A stretch of 26,895 nt of DNA from Chloroflexi bacterium RBG_16_56_11. Its GTDB lineage: Bacteria > Chloroflexota > Dehalococcoidia > Dehalococcoidales > RBG-16-60-22. The notes beneath the pieces were generated by a model. The model worked only from the letters and a program-made list of their open reading frames with translations, had not been told where the DNA came from and made no database searches. This document shows positions 1 through 5,479 of the stretch, in pieces. How positions within the stretch are numbered: position 1 is the stretch's first letter; every line of letters begins with the position of its first letter. The stretch spans positions 4,793-31,687 of the forward strand of contig MGNQ01000045.1 of NCBI GenBank assembly GCA_001796865.1. Direction: 5' to 3'. The translations under genes were made by a program, and so were the position numbers.

Positions 1-2
1 AC

Positions 3-512
3 CGGTCCCCGGTTACCATACTCACGAAGAGCGCCCTGTCCCGCCGCGACCTCGACCTGATGGCGGCATCGAAAGACCTTGTCGAGTTCGGCGTGACCAT
101 GACTACTTTTGAAGAAGCACTCCGCCGTGTCATCGAGCCCGGTGGCTCACCCACCCTGGAGCGCCTGGAAGTTTTGCGTGACGCCGGGCGGATGGGCATC
201 AGGACCTATGCCTTTCTAGGGCCGCTCCTGCCGCGGCTCTCGGACAATGAAGAGAACATTGCCAAGCTGCTGGTAGCCGTAAAGGATGCCGGTATCGACT
301 ATTTCTACGTCGACCGGCTGAACCGGCGTTTCGGGGTCTGGCAGGCGCTGAAAAATACGATGCAGGTGTGTGACCCTGCTCTTGTCGAGGTATACCGCCG
401 CCTGTTTTTCAATGAAGCCGACCGGGAAGCCTACTCGGCGAAGTTTATCGCCGATGTCAGTCGTCTGGCCGAAAAACAGGGTCTGGCCGGTAAGATGAAG
501 CTGTGCTTTTAA
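3..512 (+). CDS. Radical SAM protein, spore photoproduct lyase-like (3' part)
   Basis: The reading frame is open from the left window edge, so the gene starts outside and only about 169 C-terminal residues are seen. They match the C-terminal half of radical SAM proteins related to spore photoproduct lyase (SplB/Rv2578c-like, often called DNA repair photolyases). Typical segments are a TKS...RRDLDLM stretch, a GVTMTTFEE segment, an ERLEVLRDAG segment and a TYAFLGPLLPRLSDN strand-loop. The CxxxCxxC cluster motif that binds the 4Fe-4S cluster and SAM would lie upstream of the window and cannot be checked. The first internal ATG is at 60, but conserved sequence continues upstream of it in frame. 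The stop lies 12 nt before the next gene, so the two are probably co-transcribed. Family assignment is fairly secure; the actual substrate (thymine dimer or other) is unknown. Confidence 0.78.
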   Translation, partial: RSPVTILTKSALSRRDLDLMAASKDLVEFGVTMTTFEEALRRVIEPGGSPTLERLEVLRDAGRMGIRTYAFLGPLLPRLSDNEENIAKLLVAVKDAGIDYFYVDRLNRRFGVWQALKNTMQVCDPALVEVYRRLFFNEADREAYSAKFIADVSRLAEKQGLAGKMKLCF

Positions 513-524
513 AGGAGGCTGCCG

Positions 525-1256
525 ATGATGCGTCCGGTATTCTTCCACCGTGGCTGGCACCAACTCTGCTGGCTCATTGCGTTAGTGATTCTACTGGTTT
601 TTTCCGCGAGTTGCCTGGCGACGGTCGCCAGTACCACGTCGGATACCAATGCCGGGGAGGAAACCGCCGTGAAACTACCGGAACCGCGCCATGATGGCCA
701 GGTATCCCTGGAGAAGAGTCTCTTTGAGAGGAGGTCCGTCCGGAGTTACTCGGGGAAACCACTCACGCTGCTGGAAGTGTCCCAGCTCCTCTGGGCGGCC
801 CAGGGTATCACCAGCCCGGAGGGACTCAGAACGGCGCCTTCAGCGGGGGCCCTCTACCCCCTGGAGCTTTACGCCGTGGTCGGGAATATCGAAGGATTAC
901 CGGCGGGGGTCTATCGGTATATACCGGATAGCCACCAGCTTGTTCGAAAAATGGATGGCGATCGCCGGAAAGCTCTGGCCGGGGCTGCCCTCGGACAGAC
1001 CAGCGTGCTGGACGGAGCGCTTTCGTTCGTGTTTACCGCGGTATACGAGCGGACCACCGGTAAGTATGGCGAAAGAGGCACCAGGTACGTCCACATGGAA
1101 GTGGGACACGCCGCTCAGAATTTATGTCTTCAGGCCGTCGCTCTGGGACTTGGAGCCGTTACTGTCGGTGCCTTCTCCGACGCTGAAGTAAGCCAGCTCC
1201 TCGACCTTTCGCGGGAAGAACTCCCGCTATACATTATCCCCGTCGGCAGGAGATAG
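525..1256 (+). CDS. SagB/ThcOx-type nitroreductase family protein with N-terminal signal
   Basis: A 243-residue flavin-dependent nitroreductase-fold protein. After an N-terminal hydrophobic segment (about residues 12-30, ending in a possible but non-canonical lipobox, SASC) comes the SagB-type core: SLEKSLFERRSVRSYSGKPL, a LSQLLWAAQG-like helix (LEVSQLLWAAQG), TAPSAGALYPLELY, and a C-terminal GAVTVGAF segment followed by a terminal PVGRR. Members of this family bind FMN. Those in azole-peptide clusters oxidise azolines, while stand-alone secreted copies are of unknown function. No azole-peptide precursor or cyclodehydratase is visible here, so a RiPP role is not supported. A strong AGGAGG site at 512-517 serves the ATG at 525 or 528. 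The gene follows the radical SAM gene directly. Confidence 0.85.
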   Translation: MMRPVFFHRGWHQLCWLIALVILLVFSASCLATVASTTSDTNAGEETAVKLPEPRHDGQVSLEKSLFERRSVRSYSGKPLTLLEVSQLLWAAQGITSPEGLRTAPSAGALYPLELYAVVGNIEGLPAGVYRYIPDSHQLVRKMDGDRRKALAGAALGQTSVLDGALSFVFTAVYERTTGKYGERGTRYVHMEVGHAAQNLCLQAVALGLGAVTVGAFSDAEVSQLLDLSREELPLYIIPVGRR

Positions 1257-1433
1257 TCCCGCCTTTAATCTGCATCTTATCACCAGCAGGTCAGGTTCGT
1301 TTCTTCCACAAATATGTGGTCGGCCACCCTCTGGATGCTATGGGCCTATTACTTATTTCCTATTTTTAACTAGTATTTATGGGTGATTGCCAGCACGGCG
1401 GGAATAAAGTAAGCTCAAGAAGGGTTTATTTTG

Positions 1434-1640
1434 ATGAAGAAAAATGGGGTAACTGCATATAACTCCAAACCCCTGCTGACCGTGAAGGAAGTGGCGCAGA
1501 TGCTCCATGTCCACGATAACACCATTCGGCGCTGGAGCAACGAGGGAATAATCAAGGTGTACCGTATCAGCCGCCGTGGTGACCGCAGGTTCAAGCGCGA
1601 AGACGTAGATGATTTTCTGGCCAGGTTCAGAGAATATTAA
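1434..1640 (+). CDS. Small excisionase-type (MerR-like) HTH DNA-binding protein
   Basis: A 68-residue protein made almost entirely of one winged HTH of the excisionase / helix_turn_helix_17 type: LLTVKEVAQMLHVHDNTIRRW, then a wing (YRISRRGDRRFKREDV) and a short terminal helix. The ATG at 1434 is preferred over the TTG just before it; an AAGAAGGG purine stretch lies about 10 nt upstream. Such proteins either act as recombination directionality factors next to an integrase or as stand-alone regulators. No integrase is present in the window, so a regulatory role or an element remnant are both possible. It stands alone between AT-rich gaps (1257-1433 and 1641-1823). Confidence 0.8.
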   Translation: MKKNGVTAYNSKPLLTVKEVAQMLHVHDNTIRRWSNEGIIKVYRISRRGDRRFKREDVDDFLARFREY

Positions 1641-1823
1641 TCTGCGGCTTCTCTGTTAATTAATCGTTAAATCACCCCGACGATGATTTCCCTGTAGAGT
1701 CTAATCTCTGTCTTTAGGCGTTCTCCCCGCGTTAGTATTAACAATTTTTTAGAAATTTTTTAGGATCCGGTTACTATTCCAGAATCGGACTATGATTTGA
1801 AATAAAAAATATGATAAAATACA

Positions 1824-2213
1824 ATGATGGTCAAAAAAGGTACGCCGTTAATCGACTTTCTCGAAGCGGTGATGCGCCGTCGGCGTCGGTTGCCGAGTCA
1901 AATGGCGGCTGAGCTCGGTATCAGTCACGCTACGGTAAGTCGCTGGCTTTCGGGTAAGGATATACCGAGTACGCGTTCCTGTCGGCGCCTGGCTGAATAT
2001 AGTGGCGTATCAATCGATAAGGTTCTGGCAGCTGTCGGTCATATATCGGGGAAGCCGGAAAGGGCGGTTGCGGAGTGGCCGGAGTTCCGCGAGTACGCGA
2101 AAATTAAATACGCCGATGAGCTCGATGATGACCTTATCACCATGATTGAGGACTTGATTGAACGACGCAGGGCAAAAAGATACGAAAAACGGAAGAAAAG
2201 AGTGGGAAAATGA
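1824..2213 (+). CDS. XRE-family HTH regulator (antitoxin-like) paired with ImmA-type peptidase
   Basis: A 129-residue protein with an XRE HTH at about residues 22-70: LPSQMAAELGISHATVSRWLSGK, then a third helix with TRSCRRLAEYSGVS. A charged C-terminal tail ends in a Lys/Arg-rich helix (IERRRAKRYEKRKKR). Two start codons are adjacent (1824 and 1827). No Shine-Dalgarno sequence is visible before them, and the upstream 80 bases are strongly AT-rich with a TATGAT hexamer at 1810-1815, so the transcript may be leaderless. Its 3' end overlaps the next reading frame by 56 nt, the usual layout for an XRE regulator and the COG2856 peptidase that cleaves or pairs with it (phage-repressor-like or toxin-antitoxin-like modules). 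Confidence 0.82.
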   Translation: MMVKKGTPLIDFLEAVMRRRRRLPSQMAAELGISHATVSRWLSGKDIPSTRSCRRLAEYSGVSIDKVLAAVGHISGKPERAVAEWPEFREYAKIKYADELDDDLITMIEDLIERRRAKRYEKRKKRVGK

Positions 2214-2889
2214 GCTCTGGTCGTATCTGGCTGCCGGCGACGGCGTAAAGTGCCCTCTACAAAATTTCTGTCTTTTAAAAAGCGCTAAGCAAGTCAAGTG
2301 TTTTAACGACCTCATCGGAACGGAATACCTCTCTAACGTCTACAAGTTCGTCGATAACGATTCGGTCCAGTTCCCCCGCGATAGTGTTGAGATGGACCCG
2401 ACGTGTTTTCAAATCGGCCGGGTATTTGAGCTCGTTTTCAGACTGGCCGAACAACTCCGTGATGGGAACTGGGACAGGTCTCTCCCCGTCCCCGATAATC
2501 TCATTATAAAAGATGGCTACAACTTCCCTATCGAAATCAGGTATATCCCTCTGAAAGCCCACCATGGTGCCATTTGGCGACTCGAAGATTGCTGGTTAAT
2601 TCATCTTAATAAAAATGATGCCTCGGCCCGAAAGCGGTTTACTCTCTACCACGAGGTATTCCATATCCTGGCCCATGGGGAATGCTCGCCGGTCTTCAAT
2701 AAGACGCCGAACGGGGATATCAATTTCAACGAGGTGCTGGCCGACCATTTCGCTGCCAATATTCTGCTGCCCCGGGAGACAGTTGCCGCCAAATGGGCTG
2801 AAACAAAAGACGTCAGCCGGATGGCCGCGATTTTCGATGTGCCCCGGCCGATTATGTATATGGCCCTGAAAATCGAAGGGCTGGTGTAG
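2158..2889 (+). CDS. ImmA/IrrE-family metallopeptidase
   Basis: A zinc metallopeptidase of the ImmA/IrrE (COG2856) type. The core shows the HExxH motif as HEVFH at about residues 165-169 and a downstream Glu in the NEVLADHFAANILLP helix (about residue 192) as expected third ligand. A preceding strand with IHLNKNDASARKRFTLYH is typical. ImmA proteins cleave a partner XRE repressor, and IrrE senses damage and cleaves DdrO; the partner here is the overlapping upstream gene. The start is uncertain: the only in-frame candidate before the conserved region is TTG at 2158, inside the XRE gene. The N-terminal region carries three cysteines (about residues 32, 38 and 48) outside the peptidase core, a possible metal-binding extension. 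The 3' gap to 2937 shows no clear terminator. Confidence 0.85.
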   Translation: MNDAGQKDTKNGRKEWENELWSYLAAGDGVKCPLQNFCLLKSAKQVKCFNDLIGTEYLSNVYKFVDNDSVQFPRDSVEMDPTCFQIGRVFELVFRLAEQLRDGNWDRSLPVPDNLIIKDGYNFPIEIRYIPLKAHHGAIWRLEDCWLIHLNKNDASARKRFTLYHEVFHILAHGECSPVFNKTPNGDINFNEVLADHFAANILLPRETVAAKWAETKDVSRMAAIFDVPRPIMYMALKIEGLV

Positions 2890-2936
2890 CTGCGGGAAAC
2901 GGGACGGTGTGATGTTCCCTTCCTGAAGATTATTCG

Positions 2937-4133
2937 CTAGAGTGTTTTAACGGCAGCCTCAATCCGGCACACCGCTTCTTCCAGGATAACCCGCGGGCAG
3001 GCGATATTCATTCTCTGGAAACCGGAGCCGCCCTTGCCGAAGAGGAAACCGTCATCGAGGCCCACCCGGGCCTTTTCTCTCATGAAACTCCTCAAGGCCA
3101 TATCATCCAGTCCCAGACGGCGGCAGTCCAGCCAGAGTAAGTAAGTCCCCTGTGGACGCGTAACCTTGATTTGAGGTATGTTCCTGGCGCAGTAGCGCAA
3201 CGTAAATTCCATATTGCCCTGGAGGTAGTCGAGGAGTTGTTCCAGCCACTCATCCCCGTAGAGGTAGGCGGCCTCCATGGCTACCAGTCCGAAGATATTC
3301 TGGCCGGGCATGACTCCCGACCTTGTCTCGTTGAAACGGTCGCGGAGCTTTTTATCGGGGATGATGATAGAGGAAGCGGCCAGCCCGGCCAGGTTAAAGG
3401 TCTTGCTGGGTGCCATGCACACTATGCAGTTCCGCGCGAACTCCTCCGAGATAGCGGCGAACGGGCTGTGGCGGTAGCCTTTATAGAGGATTTCGCAGTG
3501 GATTTCATCGGAAATAACCGTCGCCCCGTTTCGGATGACAATTTCGCCGAGCCGCGTCAGCTCCTCCCGGTTCCACAATCGACCGATGGGATTCTGGGGA
3601 TTGCAGAGGACGATGGCCCTGACACGGCCGGGCGATTCCCGCATACCGGCCCTGGGGAGGAACTTGCTCTCCAGGTCGGTGAAGTCCATCTCGTAGCGCC
3701 CGTGGTTCAGCCTTAAAGCGTTGGTGGTCACCTGGCAGCCGCTCAGCTTCACCGAAGGGAAAAAGGGATAATAGACAGGCTCCTGCAGGATGACCTCATC
3801 ACCGGGGCGTGTCAGCGCCCGGATGGCGACGTTGATAGCCGGGATGACGCCGGGAGTAAAAACGACCCACTCCGGCTCTATTTTCCAATCGAATTTCCGC
3901 TGCAGGCGGTCGACGACGGCCCCGATGAGGCCGGGCCCGGGCTGGGTATAGCCGTAGAACTCGTGGCCGGCCCGCTTTTCCAGTGCCTCGACGATCGGCC
4001 TGGCCGCCGGGAAGTCCATGTCGGCGACCCACATCGGGATCACGTCCTCGCTCCCGAAAATCGACTTCACGGCGTCCCATTTAACACAGTTGGTATCTTG
4101 ACGCGAGCAAACCTGGTCAAAATCGTATCTCAT
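2937..4133 (-). CDS. MalY/PatB-family PLP-dependent aminotransferase (probable C-S lyase)
   Basis: A 398-residue fold-type I PLP enzyme. Family signatures are VIPMWVADMDFPAARPI near the N-terminus, YGYTQPGPGL, a substrate/cofactor region CNPQNPIGRLW (Asn181 region), SDEIHCEILY (Asp209) and the PLP lysine in APSKTFNLAGLA (Lys244). This pattern is typical of the MalY/PatB group, which cleaves cystathionine or cysteine conjugates to release a thiol, pyruvate and ammonia; transamination is also possible. The ATG at 4133 is chosen over an upstream in-frame codon because GGAGGT lies 6 nt before it and residue 1 starts the conserved MRYDFD segment. It is divergent from the DinB gene, with a -35/-10 pair at 4183-4211. 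Confidence 0.9.
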   Translation of the reverse strand: MRYDFDQVCSRQDTNCVKWDAVKSIFGSEDVIPMWVADMDFPAARPIVEALEKRAGHEFYGYTQPGPGLIGAVVDRLQRKFDWKIEPEWVVFTPGVIPAINVAIRALTRPGDEVILQEPVYYPFFPSVKLSGCQVTTNALRLNHGRYEMDFTDLESKFLPRAGMRESPGRVRAIVLCNPQNPIGRLWNREELTRLGEIVIRNGATVISDEIHCEILYKGYRHSPFAAISEEFARNCIVCMAPSKTFNLAGLAASSIIIPDKKLRDRFNETRSGVMPGQNIFGLVAMEAAYLYGDEWLEQLLDYLQGNMEFTLRYCARNIPQIKVTRPQGTYLLWLDCRRLGLDDMALRSFMREKARVGLDDGFLFGKGGSGFQRMNIACPRVILEEAVCRIEAAVKTL

Positions 4134-4182
4134 GCCAGGACCTCCGGCGGAAACGTGAAACGGGTATTGGCGACTCACCTTT

Positions 4183-4211
4183 ATTCTATTATGTTGTCAG
4201 TTTTAACACAA
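4183..4211 (-). promoter_or_regulatory. Predicted sigma70-type promoter of the MalY/PatB gene
   Basis: On the minus strand, TTGTGT (4206-4211) and TAGAAT (4183-4188) are separated by 17 nt. This would start transcription about 40-50 nt upstream of the ATG at 4133. The -35 is imperfect, so confidence is moderate. Confidence 0.45.
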
Positions 4212-4237
4212 ACTCGCCGGCGGGTATTTCGTACTTA

Positions 4238-4267
4238 TTGACGCCGGCGGCAGGGAATAACTATAAT
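4238..4267 (+). promoter_or_regulatory. Predicted sigma70-type promoter of the DinB-family gene
   Basis: TTGACG (4238-4243) and a perfect TATAAT (4262-4267) with an 18-nt spacer. Predicted initiation near 4275 lies downstream of the longer in-frame start at 4238, which supports the ATG at 4301 as the true start. Confidence 0.75.
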
Positions 4268-4300
4268 ACCAGTAAATACATGTTCCAAACGGAGGAGAAA

Positions 4301-4813
4301 ATGGAATTGAAAGAGTATGTCGGCATGGAGTTCGACGGCCTCGAGAGAATACTAAAGAGGGTAACTGACGGCCTGGACCAGGAGGAAATCATATGGCGGC
4401 CGGCCTGCGGCTGCAACTCTATCGGTCTTATCTTGTTTCACGTCGCCCGCTCCGAGGACTCGTTCGTCCAGGCCCGACTGCGCAACAAGCCGGAGGTCTG
4501 GGAGACCGGAAAGTGGTACACCAAGCTTAACGTGGCGGAAAACGAAGCTGGCGCCCATTATACGATGGAGCAGGTGAACGCCTTCCCGGTGCCCAGGTTG
4601 GAGGACCTCATGGCTTACTATTCCGCGGTGCGCGCCCAGACCGTGGCTTATTTAAAAACGATGACAGCGGCGGGATTCGATAAGAAAGTCACGATGCCGC
4701 GTTTCGGTGAAATGCCCGCGGCGGCGATATTCTCCATCATCGTCAGTCATACCTCGCAACACATCGGGGAAATATCTTACCTGCGTGGTCTCCAGCGGGG
4801 AATGGACAAGTAG
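4301..4813 (+). CDS. DinB-family protein (DUF664/DfsB-like four-helix metalloprotein)
   Basis: A 170-residue DinB-like four-helix-bundle protein. The metal-binding histidine triad is visible as His47 (LILFHVARSED) and His150/His154 (SHTSQHIGE). The family includes thiol-dependent S-transferases (bacillithiol or mycothiol) and uncharacterised damage-linked proteins; the substrate cannot be read from the sequence. GGAGGA at 4291 and the promoter at 4238-4267 fix the start at 4301 rather than the longer frame. A rho-independent terminator follows 25 nt after the stop, so the gene is probably monocistronic. Confidence 0.88.
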   Translation: MELKEYVGMEFDGLERILKRVTDGLDQEEIIWRPACGCNSIGLILFHVARSEDSFVQARLRNKPEVWETGKWYTKLNVAENEAGAHYTMEQVNAFPVPRLEDLMAYYSAVRAQTVAYLKTMTAAGFDKKVTMPRFGEMPAAAIFSIIVSHTSQHIGEISYLRGLQRGMDK

Positions 4814-4838
4814 TCAGGATTAAAGGAATATTTGAACG

Positions 4839-4869
4839 GTGCCCCCGACCTTGAGCGGGGGCACTTTTT
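4839..4869 (+). terminator. Rho-independent terminator after the DinB gene
   Basis: A perfect 9-bp GC-rich stem (GTGCCCCCG, 4839-4847, with CGGGGGCAC, 4856-4864), an 8-nt loop and a TTTTT tail (4865-4869), 25 nt downstream of the DinB stop codon. Confidence 0.93.
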
Positions 4870-4932
4870 GGTTAAGACCTCCGGAATTTCGGGGTCAAAC
4901 ATATCACCGGCGTCCAAATCTTTCGCCGGTTT

Positions 4933-5096
4933 TTATCCCCGCCTGACCTGGCCCATCATGCCCGTCCAGTCAACGTTGGCCTGGCAGGTAGGGCAGGTGT
5001 GTTTCCCGTATTCCAGCTCCGCCCCGCACTCACCGCAAACGTATTTCTTGCCCTCTTTACGCGCTTTGCCGTCTTTTTCTCTTTATCCTTAGCCAT
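4933..5096 (-). pseudogene. Mini zinc-ribbon protein with an A-run frameshift
   Basis: A small gene with AGGAGG (5103-5108 on the plus strand) 6 nt before an ATG at 5096. The frame opens MAKDKEKK and then, after a five-A run (5074-5078), the expected product continues in the -1 frame: KYVCGECGAELEYG, then CPTCQANVDW and a stop at 4933-4935. The shifted protein would have about 54 residues with four zinc-ligand cysteines (CGEC...CPTC). It closely matches the intact neighbour at 5201-5374 in length, layout and motif. In the zero frame the cysteines are lost and translation stops early. One missing A, a sequencing error, or -1 slippage on AAA-AAG would each explain it. The function is unknown; zinc ribbons of this size usually bind nucleic acid or protein. 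Confidence 0.72.
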
Positions 5097-5200
5097 AATC
5101 GCCCTCCTGACCATTTTCGGCGGTCTTCCGGTCCAACTGACGCCAAACGATCTCCGCTTAATGTTGTTTCTTTCGGCAGTGGAAAACTATTCTTGAAGCT

Positions 5201-5374
5201 CTACTGAGGAATGAACGTCCGCATCTGGATTTTTATCTGGTTCCAATCGATTTTGTTTTTGCAGGTGCCACAAGATTCATGTCCATACTCTACCTCGGAA
5301 CCGCATTCGCCGCATAGATATCTTTCCCCGGCTTTGCTGACTGTTACTTTCTTTATTTCCTTTTTCTTCGTCAT
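5201..5374 (-). CDS. Mini zinc-ribbon protein
   Basis: A 57-residue protein with a basic N-terminus (MTKKKEIKK) and one zinc ribbon: YLCGECGSEVEYG, then ESCGTCKNKIDWN, giving two CxxC knuckles. The ATG at 5374 is chosen because GGAGG lies about 5 nt before it; an in-frame ATG six codons upstream has no such site. It is a tandem paralogue of the frameshifted gene at 4933-5096, on the same strand with a gap of about 100 nt. I do not recognise a named family. It is tail-adjacent to LigD, but no functional link can be shown. Confidence 0.75.
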   Translation of the reverse strand: MTKKKEIKKVTVSKAGERYLCGECGSEVEYGHESCGTCKNKIDWNQIKIQMRTFIPQ

Positions 5375-5479
5375 CAGTGCCTCCGTTTTCAATTAAGCTT
5401 AATTATTCCCGATTTTTGCGGGTGTGTATGTGATTTATCTCTCATGCCGGTGCAGGGGTGGACCCGTCTATTCTCATGT

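Noticed and set aside
525..1256. SagB-type enzyme as part of an azole-peptide (RiPP) cluster
   Set aside because: No cyclodehydratase, precursor peptide or protease is nearby, and the protein has a signal segment unlike cluster enzymes.
1306..1319. Small hairpin CCACA-AATA-TGTGG after the SagB-type gene as a terminator or operator
   Set aside because: The stem is only 5 bp and no T-run follows; too weak to call.
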